Below are positions 1 to 9,167 of a stretch of 30,765 nucleotides of DNA, piece by piece (the stretch's first letter is position 1; each line of letters starts with the position of its first letter). Below the pieces are notes generated by a model. That model was not told the DNA's origin. It worked only from the letters and a program-made list of their open reading frames with translations, and searched no databases. This DNA comes from Zygnema cylindricum (Eukaryota > Streptophyta > Zygnematophyceae > Zygnematales > Zygnemataceae). The stretch is taken from positions 1 through 30,765 of the forward strand of contig JBBHKE010002932.1 of NCBI GenBank assembly GCA_037447655.1, given 5' to 3'. The position numbers and the translations under genes were made by a program.

Positions 1-632
1 ACTAATTCAAAACGGATACCACGCATTTTATTTCGACATCGGAACAAATGTCGCGCAAGTATTTATTACGGCTAAGATTGCGTTTCGCATAAAATCCAAC
101 GGCGCACATCATCGCCGAAATCCCGGAGTGGTCACTTTGGCGTTTTGTGACATGGCATGACCTGGAGCCACGTGGAGAGATGACATTCGGTCATAGGAAT
201 TTCGAGGAACGTACGGACGAGTGAAAAGCGGACACGCGTCCACTTAATAGCTTTGTCGTACAAAGGCCGAACAAAAGGTACAGCGGTTGAAGTACTTTTG
301 TGTACGATACAGTAATCTGATTGGTCCGTACTTCAGTAGATAGGAGTTATTAGAGAGAATCAGGACTTAGAAAATTTTGGTAGGAAGTCACCTCTCCCTT
401 TGAGAGTTTGTACAAATTGGCATATTTACTGCCTCATAACTTATCGGCTGGTTGGCCATTTTCAGCGATTCTTTTTGCTACGGACTCAGGGGAGTCCACG
501 CTGCACAGGGGTGCAGTCAAATTGTCTGTTTGCCTTCTTTGGCAGATGTGGTCGTGGCTTAAAGTGGGTTAGTTAAATACTATATAGAGGCTTCCTGTAT
601 TCTGTAGTCCAATGGAGGACACAAAATTGCAT
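1..632 (+). repeat. Copia LTR plus leader, copy A (forward)
   Basis: This stretch is a diverged copy of a copia LTR followed by the untranslated leader and the first codons of gag (ATG at 612). It is recognised by comparison inside the window: its reverse complement aligns along almost its whole length with 5200-4672 and then 3638-3552, and 345-632 aligns directly with 5530-5860. Shared landmarks are the block around GATTCTTTTTGCTACGGACT near 468, the paired motifs at 481-517 and GTGGGTTAG near 565. The homology stops at about 632, exactly where antisense RT sequence begins, so this end is a breakpoint. The outer LTR end may lie outside the window. No canonical initiator-Met primer-binding site could be read. 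Confidence 0.75.
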
Positions 633-634
633 GG

Positions 635-781
635 GTTTAGTTTCAATTTATATAACCATTTACACCCGATAGGTTTTCTGTCTGGAGGACAGTCCACCAG
701 CTCCCAAGTATTAGCCTCCATAATTGAAGCCATCTCATCCTTTATGGCTCTGGCCCATCTATCTCTCTCCGGACTCTCCAT
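635..781 (-). pseudogene. Copia reverse transcriptase, first ~50 residues only
   Basis: The minus-strand frame from 781 contains DRWARAIKDEMASIMEANTW and IGCKWLYKLKLN, the invariant opening of copia RT. Family members would continue with the KARLVAKGF block and later the YVDD catalytic motif. Here the frame runs at about 635 into unrelated LTR-leader sequence of opposite orientation. This is therefore a rearrangement or deletion breakpoint rather than simple decay. Confidence 0.85.
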
Positions 782-1059
782 TGCCTCCGAGTATGACTAA
801 GGCTCATCAGGGTGAGATAGTTTTATTAGCTTGTGAGCAGCCTGTTTTTCTTGTTGTTGTTTACTGCTCCTCCGTCCTCCCTCAAAGTCCGAAGTTGGAA
901 TGGAGGGAAGTCTCGAGTTCCTCCTTACTGTGTAATCGGCTCCCCTATCCATAGAAGCTGGTTCCGCCTCCTCCTCCTCTGTCTCCTCGGAGTGTTTAGA
1001 GATATAAGGAGATTCCGCTGTATCTCCTCCATCTTGGATCTCCCTGAATCTGCAATCTC

Positions 1060-2060
1060 TTATTCACTTGTGTTCCTTCGGGGAAGACCCGAGTCCTCCT
1101 CACTCTCGGACTCAAAATTGATTCTTATCTTCTTAGTGTATTTGAAGGGATCAAATGACTTTCTTTCATCCATGACAACTAGATGCTTTACCAGAATGAT
1201 ATCTTGTTTAGCTAAGTCATAGACTGTATATCCCTTGACATCCTCATCATATCCCACAAAATATCCTGGTTTCCCATTAGCATCTAGTTTCCAATTTTTC
1301 TTATCTGTGTCAAGACAATAAACTTGACTACCGAATACTTTCAAGTGAGAAATATCCGGTTTCCTTCTAACCCATCTCTCATAAGGTGTCATTCCTTTAA
1401 CGGTTGTAGTGAGGACTTTATTGTTAATGTAATTAGCACAGTTTATGGCTTCTGCCCAAAATCTTCTTCCAATTTTCTTATCTGCCAACATACTACACAC
1501 ACTAACTCCAAAAGTCTGATTTAACCTTTCAGCTACCCAATTTTGTTCTCGATTATTCGGTACAGTTTTTTAATGCTGAACTCCCTCATCTCTCAAGTAT
1601 TTATCAAACTAGTTAGAGGTGTACTCTCCCTCATTATCACTTCTTATTCGCTTAATGGGGGTTCCATGCAACTTCTCACTCCATGCTTGGTATTCTTTAA
1701 AGTACATTGGTGTTTCAGACTTTGCTTTTACAAAGTAGACTCTAGAATATTTGGACGAATCATCAGTAATTGTCAGCATATACCTCTTCCCCCCAACCGA
1801 AGGTACTCTTGCTGGTCCCCAGATATCTATGTGGACCAGATCTAGTACCTTATCACCTCTAAACGTGGCAATTTTGAGAAAAGGGGGTCTGTGAGCCTTA
1901 CCTTGGGCACAGCCACTTCAATCATCCATCATTTTATTATTCCCAAACAAAATGCCTTCTACTACACCTAGCTTCTTCATTTCCCTTAGCCTATCAAAAT
2001 GCACATGCCCCAACCGCTTATGCCAAATCATTAAGCTCGGGACACCACCATAGTAAGTAC
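1060..2060 (-). pseudogene. Copia integrase remnant (GAG-pre-integrase plus rve core)
   Basis: The N-terminal zinc-binding part is seen as WHKRLGHVHFDRLREMKKLG at about 1970-2030. The catalytic core follows with HIDIWGP (first Asp, about 1815-1835), RSDNEGEY (second Asp, 1620-1643) and WVAERLNQ (the Glu, about 1513-1540). The Glu segment is in a different frame from the second Asp, so a frameshift separates them, and stops occur before it. The piece 1500-1060 is open and matches the region after the core: it includes INNKVLTTTVKGMTPYERW and the KVFGSQVYCLD block. Integrase inserts the cDNA. This copy cannot make an active enzyme. Confidence 0.85.
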
Positions 2061-2086
2061 TCTTCTTTTCATTACTCACGTTAAGC

Positions 2087-2425
2087 CTAAACATTCCCTT
2101 GGCTACCTTTATCTGCTATGAAGTAGACTTCATCTCCGTACTTAGCTGTAAAGACTCCCTTTCTAGTGAAGGTATCAAAATCGTTGTCATCTAATACAGA
2201 AGTAGACACAAGACTTTTACTCAGCTGAGGAATGTAGAGCACATATGAGAAGGTGAGTATAGAAGTCTTACCCTCGACTAAAACTTTAAGATCTACCGAG
2301 CCCACTAGATCTATGGTAACTACTCTCCCATCCCCATACTCTATTTCTACAGTATGGATCTTTCTTAGCTAAGTGAAGAGGTGCCTATCACGGCACATAT
2401 GCATGGATGCACCTGAATCGATGTT
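2087..2425 (-). pseudogene. Copia aspartic protease remnant
   Basis: The retroviral-type protease active site is readable on the minus strand at about 2394-2424 as WNIDSGASMHMCRDRHLFT, with the catalytic Asp-Ser-Gly triad. The downstream part (2305-2087) shows the typical copia continuation, including VLYIPQLSKSLVS. In a live element this enzyme cuts the Gag-Pol polyprotein. Stop codons and frame changes separate the pieces. The longest open frame nearby on the same strand (2571-2365) is out of phase with the protease and is a shadow. Confidence 0.8.
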
Positions 2426-2626
2426 CCATCCTTCCTCCGAAGCTTTCCGAATAGCTCCGAGAGCACACTTCTGTTTCCGAGGAATCTCCTTCTCCTCCAA
2501 ATTCTCGTCGACAAGTAGCTACCCATCCTCCTCCTCAGAGGACTCGTCCTCCTTGGTTTCAACTTTGACACGTCTGACTACAAGTGCCTTCTCCTTCCCT
2601 CCGGGAGAACCCCCTCCACGGTTTTC

Positions 2627-3571
2627 TTAGAGCCTCAGCTCCGACAGTTTGATGCAATCAGCTATGAAGTGTCGCGGCTTTTTGCAGAAATGGCAAAGAC
2701 CCTTTGGAGGCCTGGGTTCTCCAGCTTGATCCCCTTTGAAGTTGTTGTACGGCTTCTTCGTATCCTTCCTCCACCGGTCCGTTCCGCCACCTATAGCTTG
2801 AACGCTCTTTCCTCCTCTGCGGATCGCAATGGTGTTCTCTTGCACGAGTATCATTCAGACCACGGTGTTCCACTTCAAAGAACTATCATCCATTTCTTGC
2901 ACTCGGTACACTATGTTTTCATACTCCTCATGCAACTTCATGATGAGGGTGTTAACTTTCATCTTCATTGTGCCTGTCCATCCGGCACTTTCCATCTCCA
3001 TATACAGACAAGAGAGATCATTACAGTAGTCTAACATCTTCCATCCTTTGTAAGTAAAAATTGTCAACCTTTGCTCAACCAGCTGGAGCACCTGAATGGT
3101 ACCAGCTCTATAAATCTCCAATAAAGTCATCCATAACTCCTCGTCGTTAAAGATGTGAAGATGATCGGTTGCCAAAGCTTGAGTGAGGTGCCTCAAAATG
3201 AAATGCCTGGCATTCATGTTGGTGTACTCCCACATTTGAATATCATTTTCCTCGGTCTTCCCAGCTACCGCTCCTGGTGCCGTGGCGATAGGAGTGAGAG
3301 GTATCTCCTTTCTTTTCTCCTTTTCGGATACACTGCTGCCCCCATCATCTGTCTCCTCCGTTGGAGCAAATGCTCCCGCAAAAAACCTCACTCCTCCAAA
3401 CCCTGGTGGGGTTCCCTGAGATGGACGTTTCACTTGTCCACTAACAATACCCCAATATCATTTTTCACACAATGCCCCTGTCATCATGGCTTCCTAGTAA
3501 ATGAACCCAGATCCGTTGAACATGGGTACCCTAGAGGGTGGGCCGATAACCTGCAATTCTGTGTCCCCCAT
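2627..3571 (-). pseudogene. Copia gag remnant with CCHC zinc knuckle
   Basis: Gag forms the nucleocapsid-like shell that packages retrotransposon RNA. The N-terminal part from 3571 is interrupted by in-frame stops before 3433. The longest open piece (3433-2855, about 190 codons) has the alpha-helical copia gag look, with YTNMNARHFILRHLTQAL followed by a downstream EELWMTLLEIY. A second open piece in another frame (2854-2627) carries a CX2CX4HX4C knuckle at 2654-2695 (CHFCKKPRHFIADC). The usual glycine before the histidine is replaced by arginine. The two pieces are in different frames, so there is at least one frameshift between them. Confidence 0.8.
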
Positions 3572-3638
3572 TTGGACTCCAAAATTCGAAAGCCTCTAGG
3601 CAGTTTTTCACTAACCCACTTTAAACTAGAACAGGTGC

Positions 3639-4671
3639 TGTTGGTTTTTGGAAACCTTTAGTCCTCTCTGTATCACATTACTATACTGCCATGCTGCGCT
3701 GGTTACATCGCACCCATAGCAGCGTGTGTGATAAAGATATTGTGCCGCCATGCTGCGCTGGTCACATCGCAGTCATAGCAGCTTGCATACTAGGTACTAA
3801 GTTTATTGGCACGAACGGGATTGGAAATCAAGTGACGCGAAGACACATAGACGAAAGTACGGTTTGCTTAAAGGGAAATGGACGGCGGATCGCGAAGTGA
3901 TCCGACGTTAGATAATCGACGCGGTTGGAAATGTATGTCGCACGTACGAAACAAAATGCGACGGGCAACATTTGATTAATCGGACGCCGTCAGAGCTACG
4001 GAAGTCGGCGCCGTCAATTGGATCATTTTGATGAGGGACGCGAAATCTCGTCCATCAAATGATATTCATTTTGGACGGTCCAGATTCGTTTGACAAAATT
4101 CGTAACACTTGTAAACATTTAACAATGTTTTGTCCCGTGTAGTAATAATTAATGTAGATCTCAGGTAGACTCACATTAAATAGAGGTAGTTGATTGATTA
4201 CGTACGGCTGGTATGCCTCTGTACAGCTAGTAGTAAGTTGTAGTGTATATTTGTAGGACTTGGTCATTTTTTAGATCTAGGAACTTTTTGGACAGAAAGT
4301 GTTTTTGCTCCTTTTTGGGAATTTCATCTGAGAATTGCTCTCACTTGTATTGGCAGAATTATCTGAAATTTTGCATGTGTGTTCCTCCTTGTACCTATTG
4401 TGTGTTTGATTTGCTTGGAGCTTCATTGTGACGTTGGTCATATTTATCAAAGTTCTTTATGCAACTTTGACTGGGTGTTGTGATTGTTCGGTTTGGTATT
4501 GTTATATAAAAATTGGTGGGATTATTAAGTGGCCTTGGAAATATCTGGTGAGTAGTTTCAGCTTGGTTTGGTTAGTCTGTAGACTTATGAGTGGAATCAA
4601 AGGAGGCTGTTTTGGGGTAGTCTGTGGTGCTTCCGAGGGGACATTCATGGCTGAATTGGCTATAAACAACA
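3639..4671. mobile_element. Solo LTR (1033 bp) inserted in copia leader
   Basis: The block starts TGTTG and ends CAACA, the short inverted TG...CA ends of an LTR. It is flanked on both sides by the identical 5-mer GGTGC (3634-3638 and 4672-4676), as expected for a 5-bp integrase target-site duplication. The sequences outside it rejoin into one continuous copy of the host LTR/leader, as judged from copies A and C. There is no internal coding region, so this looks like an LTR left by LTR-LTR recombination. The ORFs inside it are short and look like chance. Orientation is not resolved. It is younger than the copia element it splits. Confidence 0.8.
3689..3783. repeat. Two 35-bp direct repeats inside the solo LTR
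   Basis: The segment at about 3691-3725 recurs at about 3749-3783. Both contain CCATGCTGCGCTGG, then CACATCGCA or ACATCGCA, then CATAGCAGC, with few differences and a period of about 58 bp. Short duplications like this are common in LTR U3 regions, where they can act as enhancer repeats. That role is inference. Confidence 0.7.
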
Positions 4672-5200
4672 GGTGCTACCCAAGCAGGCAAATAGACAAT
4701 CTAACTGCACTCCTGTGCAGTCTGGACTCCCTTGAGTCCAGAGAAAAAATAATCACTGAAAACGCCCAACAACGCGATTAGTTATCAAATGGCAAAGATG
4801 CCAATTTTTATACAAGTTTGTTGGGAGGGAGGCGGCTACCTCTTCAATCATCTAAGTCTTAAACCCCTCTCACAACCCCTATCTATTGATGTACGAACCA
4901 ATCAAAAGACTGTACAGTACAAAAAGGTACTAAGGCCGATGTACTTTCTGTATCGCTTGTGTACGACAAGGCCATAGAGTGGGCGTCTGTCTCCTCCAAA
5001 CTTGTCCTCGCGCTCTTGAGATTCCCACTTCCCAATGATATCTTGCCACGTGTCGACAACTCATATCACTTCTGAAAAACACCAAGGCGGCCATTCTGGG
5101 ATCTCGGCGATGATGAGGACCATCGGATCCAAACCGACTTTTAATGCTAGCCGTTCAAAACAACAAATGTCAGGTACATTTGTTTCGTGCGTACTAAAAC
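4672..5200 (-). repeat. Copia LTR, copy B (reverse), 5' LTR of the dead element
   Basis: Read on the minus strand, this is the upstream LTR of the 635-3571 element. It aligns with positions 1-520 read forward. Together with 3571-3638 it forms one LTR plus leader, interrupted by the solo LTR. The match is diverged (point changes and small indels throughout) but continuous, including the GATTGGTTCGTAC block near 4893-4905 and ATCATCGCCGA near 5108-5118. The outer boundary is approximate because copy A is cut off by the window edge. Confidence 0.75.
4803..4812 (-). promoter_or_regulatory. Possible TATA box of copy B LTR
   Basis: On the minus strand TATAAAAATT lies inside the LTR, upstream of the conserved block leading to the leader. 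Copy A has the decayed form TACAAATTGG at the aligned place. A TATA box here would fit the U3/R junction. There is no evidence that it is still used. Confidence 0.35.
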
Positions 5201-5530
5201 TTAACTAGTTTCTATGTCCTCAATTTGTTATCCCGTTAATCGATTTAATGATCTAGCTAATGTTTAAATAGGTATCAAACCATATGTATCCTAACGGACT
5301 ACTACGACACACCAGTAAGAGCTGACGACTACGCCTCACTCTGCCGCTCAGGGGTTCGAGTCTTGCCGAACTCAACCTTTTTGTTGAGAGTGACTTAAGT
5401 CACTCTTTAGTCCTGCCTATGGAGTTGAGGCAGCCATGGCTCCACCGCCCTCTCTCTCTTTCAGTGACTGCAACAAGTATGGGGACTAGAGAGAGAAGGT
5501 GGAGGCAAGCTGCCTATGCTTTTTCTTTTA
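5201..5530. repeat. Possible tRNA-derived SINE and foldback sequence
   Basis: There is no gene here. GTAAGAGCTGAC near 5314 and GGTTCGAGTCTTGCC at 5353-5367 resemble Pol III A- and B-box sequence about 30-40 bp apart, as in plant tRNA-derived SINEs. They are followed by a perfect 20-bp palindrome at 5387-5406 (arm AGAGTGACTT) and a larger imperfect hairpin, 5428-5459 pairing with 5488-5515 (GGCAGC...CTCCACC against GGTGGAG...GCTGCC). No poly(A/T) tail with target duplication could be defined, so the SINE call is tentative. Confidence 0.35.
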
Positions 5531-5880
5531 GCTATTCTAATCAATTAAGACCTAGAAAATATCTCTCTTGAATCTAGTAATTTCAACAAGGACCCTCTCT
5601 CTCAGAGAGCCTATGTACAAAAGGTCAACTTTGACCCTTCATAACTTACTGCTCATGGGATCAAATTAAGAGATTCTTTTTGCTATCGACTCAAGGGAGT
5701 CTTGCCTTCTAAGGGTTGGAGTTAGTTAGAGTTTTTTGTCTGCCAGGGTGGCAGTTAATTTTGCTGAAACACAAAGGGGTCAGGGTTTTCCTAGAGGCTT
5801 CGTGTGAGCTGCTTACTTTGAGGGCCAATGGAGGTCTCAGAGTTGCATTGTCGACGATTTCAAACCCTAATGTAGGTTAA
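5530..5880 (+). repeat. Copia LTR/leader fragment, copy C (forward)
   Basis: This aligns directly with 345-632: GACCTAGAAAAT, a CTCTCTC block, GTACAAAAGG, CATAACTTACTG, AGATTCTTTTTGCTATCGACT, CCTAGAGGCTTC and the gag start ATGGAGGTCTCAGAG at 5826. The gag reading frame closes after about 15 codons. The U3 part seen in copies A and B is missing on the left, so this is a truncated insertion. A PIF/Harbinger-like element begins 20 bp after it. Confidence 0.7.
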
Positions 5881-5903
5881 GTAATGTTGTCAAAGATTCC
5901 TTA

Positions 5904-7449
5904 GGGTATGTCCCCATGTGCATAAGTAATGGTTTTTTCTTGTAAAACTTAGCGACGGACTGTCTAAGTTGCAACAGTACGAAGGAAAATAAATTTATAG
6001 AGTACAATTTGCATCATCCTCAAAATTAGGATGTACACAAATTTGTCGTCTTGTATTTTCGAACCACTTCCACGACAAAAAAAATCATCTTCAAACTTAT
6101 GTTTTAAACACAAACGCAATGTGTTTTTAAACTATGTATTTTCGATAATCAAATAGGAACATACATTCGCAAGGGCCGTAAGTTTCGAAAATTTTCATAC
6201 GATTTCCAAGGACAAAAAAAAGTACAAAATTTGTTATGTTTTGTTCGTTTCTTTCAATACAACGAAGAAAAGTACACAATATGTTTGGTTTTGTCCGTTT
6301 TCGTCCAGTACGGGTTTTTTTTTTGCAAAGATATCGAAATTTCGATGTCATTTCACGTCGACCAGACAGGCGACGCGAAGGCAAAACGCATCTTCTCCAA
6401 CCGTGAAAGTACACAGGTTCTCAGGCTGTAAGTCTACAATGTCACGATAAGACATGCGACGTCACAAGCAGTTCTTGAAAATAGCGTGCGACTACACAGA
6501 CTGTAGTTGTGACATCTGTCGCAGGTATTGTCGACGTGTACAATCGTCACAAACATAAGTTAAGATTATGTTCTTAGGGTGCGTCTCTATGTACTTCAAA
6601 CTTCAAGAATTTACTTTGTTTTTTAGCGTAGATCCAGTAGACCCGGATTTCAGGTGTCCCTATGTGTACCAAACGAAGTTGTCACTTAAGGGCGTGACCA
6701 TTATATACGTCGACAATGCCCATGAATGCAATCGACATTGTACAATCTGTTATGACGCACGCTATTTTTTGTAACTGCTTGTGACGATGCTTGACTTTTG
6801 TGACATTGTAGACGTACCCCCTTATTGCATGTGTCGTTTCACGGTTGAAGAAGATGTGCTTTGCCTTTGCGTCTCATGTCCGCTCGACGTGAAATGGCAT
6901 CGGAATCTTTAGACTCCTCGGGAAATAAAATTCGTTTTAAGCGCAGACGACCAAAACCAAACAAATTCTGTACTTTAGCTTGACGTACCTGAACGCAAAC
7001 AAACAAAACATTGCGGATCGTGCAATTTTTCGTCGTCGCTTGAATTCTTTTGAAAATTTTGGAAAACCTTTTACACGTACAAATACGTGTTCCTATTTGT
7101 TTTTTAATATACTTTGATTTAAAACACATCGGCCCTGTTTTAAAAAAAAAAAATGAAGATGACGTTTTTTGGTGTGGTCGTGGGTCGAAGAACACAAAAC
7201 GAAAACATGTAGTACGTTTTAAATTCGATGATGACACGAAATGTATTTCGATTTTTTTCTCTTTTTTTGTACGGTTGAAACTTACGCAATACAACTCTAA
7301 TTTTAGAGGAAAACGACATAAAAAATGCCCTTGCTATGGTACATAGAGACGCATCCTTACACATAGGGATACTTGAAAACCGGGTCCGACGGATCCGCGC
7401 TAAAATACAAAGTAAGTTCGCTAAGTAACCATTACATGGGGACATACCC
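5904..7449. mobile_element. PIF/Harbinger-like element 1 (outer)
   Basis: The ends are a perfect 16-bp terminal inverted repeat, GGGTATGTCCCCATGT (5904-5919), with its complement at 7434-7449. TTA is duplicated on each side (5901-5903 and 7450-7452). A TTA duplication with a GGG-starting TIR is the signature of PIF/Harbinger and Tourist-type elements. Without the nested element at 6577-7356 it would be about 0.76 kb. Its interior (about 6000-6410) is the reverse complement of family sequence seen at about 6880-7220 and 8700-9010. It has no transposase ORF, so it is non-autonomous. Confidence 0.8.
6577..7356 (+). mobile_element. PIF/Harbinger-like element 2, nested in element 1
   Basis: An 18-bp TIR, GGGTGCGTCTCTATGTAC (6577-6594), matches the complement of 7339-7356 at 17 of 18 positions. 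TTA flanks both sides (6574-6576 and 7357-7359). The 780-bp body is closely related to the element at 8482-9167: shared GACCCGGATTTC near 6639, GCTCGACGTGAAATG near 6882 and the GTCGAAGAACACAA block near 7184. The strand given is only the orientation shared with that copy. The short ORFs on either strand are chance readings of AT-rich sequence. Confidence 0.8.
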
Positions 7450-7797
7450 TTACTTTTAATAGTTATATCCTCTAGTTATTCATTACTACCCTATCATTTG
7501 GGACTTACCTGTAGCTTTTTTAAGTCCTTCGTGTCAACAAAGAATTAATTTTGGAAATAACTTAGGAAACTTTCCCATGTTCTAAAGTTACACTTAGTTT
7601 GTGTCGTTTTCCTCTGTAACTTGGAAAAAAACGAAAAAATCTGCAATCGTACCAAAAAAATGAAATTACCACCATACAAGTTACGTTACCTTAAAACTTT
7701 ATATGTATTGCAGTTTGTCGTCTAGCACAATGCAGTTTGTCGTCTAACGCGTTCCGACCCACTTTCTCGTCCTTTCGGCTCACCGTCAAACTTTATA

Positions 7798-7823
7798 TAA
7801 AATCACCTCGCGAGGTGATTTTA
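7798..7823. repeat. 26-bp perfect palindrome in element 3
   Basis: A perfect self-complementary sequence with arm TAAAATCACCTCG. The related element at 12850-13801 has the same palindrome at the same distance (about 230 bp) from its left end (13082-13107), with one mismatched pair at the centre. It could form a cruciform or hairpin, or be a protein-binding site used by the element. Confidence 0.9.
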
Positions 7824-8481
7824 AATTTAGTTGCATGAGGTGAGCGAATAGGCAGATTGTGTCGCACGTGCCAGAAGTTCTTGACAAATTTTGGTCGCGG
7901 AGAACTAAAAAAAAAACCCATTGCACGTTTACAACCTGCATGTGACTCTTTTCCATACGTTTTTTTTCCGTACAAATGCCATTGAGAGGTCTCGACCAAC
8001 GGACGCCATTTTGCAAAAGCAAAGTCTGTGAAGGCACCTCTCTCTCTCTCTCCCTCTCCCATTACCACGTCTATCTCACAATTATTGCAATGAAGAACGT
8101 ATATAATGGTATAAAATGAAAGATTTATGAAAACGGTATCTTTTGACTATCTTTGGGCGTATTTTGATGGCAATTAGAGTGAGAAAAGACAAAAAAATAC
8201 AATCGGGAAACCATAGAGGAGTTTTAGGATTTGTTACGTCGGCGCTGTCATAGTTGAGCGTGACGTGCATGACGTCAAAATATCACAAACCCTAAACATT
8301 TGCAATGCCTCCACGTCGACAATGTGGCGTAAAGACATTGCGAAGTGACAACAACTGTACAACGTGCGGGTGGACGTATGAAATTGAAGTCGATTGGAAG
8401 TTTCGCAACATTTTGTGTACCGTTTTATCTATCATATGTTTGGTACATGTTTACGCTTGTCACTTTTGAACTAACAAGTTA

Positions 8482-9167
8482 GGGTGCGTCTCCATGTACT
8501 TGAAACTTAGAGAAATACATTTTTTATTTAGCGCAGATCTGACGGACCCGGATTTCGGGTGTCCCTATGTAACAACGACATGTTTACTTAAGGGTGAACG
8601 ATTGTATACGCAGACAATGCCCGTGACGACTGTCAACGTCTATAATCTCTGATGAAGCACGTTAATTTTTAGAGCTGCTTATGACGTCGCATGAGTTATC
8701 GCTTCTGCGCTCGACGTGAAATGCCATCGGAATCTCGAGACCCTTGGCGAAGTAAAATCCGTACCCTGCGCAAACAGACAAAACGTAACAAATTGTGTAC
8801 TTTGCCTCGTCGTACCTAAACGCAAACGAAAAAAATATAATGAATGGTGTTCCTTTCGCTGTCGATTGAATTCGTTTGAAATTTTTGTAATTAATACGTT
8901 TCCCTATTCGTTTTTCGAAAATACTTTGTTTTAAAACACATCGTCCTTGTTTTTTATTTTTAAGTTTGACGATGGTGATTTTTGGCGTGGCCGTGGGTCG
9001 AAGAACACAAGACAACAACATGAAGTACATCTTAAATTCGATGATGAAGCAAAATGTACTTTTAATTTTTTCTATTTTTTTGTACGGTTGAATCTTATGC
9101 GGTATGACTCTAAGTTTTACAGGAAAACGATAGAAGAAAGCCCTAACTTTGGCACATGGATTTGCGC
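8482..9167 (+). mobile_element. PIF/Harbinger-like element 4, nested in element 3
   Basis: It begins GGGTGCGTCTCCATGTAC after TTA (8479-8481) and ends just before TTA (9168-9170). The right TIR is decayed: its complement begins GCGCAAATCCATGTG. The body matches element 2 along its length. Element 3's relative at 12850-13801 lacks this block, which is an independent empty-site comparison supporting the insertion boundaries. No ORF is recognisable. Confidence 0.7.

Larger units (their letters stand above)
635..3571 (-). mobile_element. Degenerate Ty1/copia retrotransposon, gag to early RT
   Basis: A copia-order polyprotein remnant runs right to left: gag, CCHC knuckle, aspartic protease, GAG-pre-integrase, integrase core, then the start of reverse transcriptase. 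This protease-integrase-RT order is diagnostic of Ty1/copia. The frame is broken by several stops and frameshifts, so the element is dead. RT stops after about 50 residues at position 635. The rest of RT, all RNase H and a normal 3' LTR are missing, replaced by an inverted copy of the LTR/leader. The gag start is set at 3571 because an ATG there opens onto gag-like sequence and sits at the same place in the leader as the ATGs at 612 and 5826 in the other two copies. Confidence 0.9.

Noticed and set aside
2658-3034. Several ORFs on both strands in the copia gag region
   Set aside because: Frame shadows of the gag and zinc-knuckle remnants.
3630-4677. Mutator-type insertion with a 10-bp duplication AACAGGTGCT
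   Set aside because: The apparent 10-bp duplication includes the TG and CA ends themselves. Reading it as TGTTG...CAACA plus a 5-bp duplication explains every base, and no Mutator TIR is present.
1-5200. Mutator-like transposon with long terminal inverted repeats that captured a retrotransposon
   Set aside because: The inverted repeats match where an LTR and leader should be (one precedes the gag start codon), and a third copy in direct orientation begins gag at the same place. An inverted copia LTR is the simpler reading.
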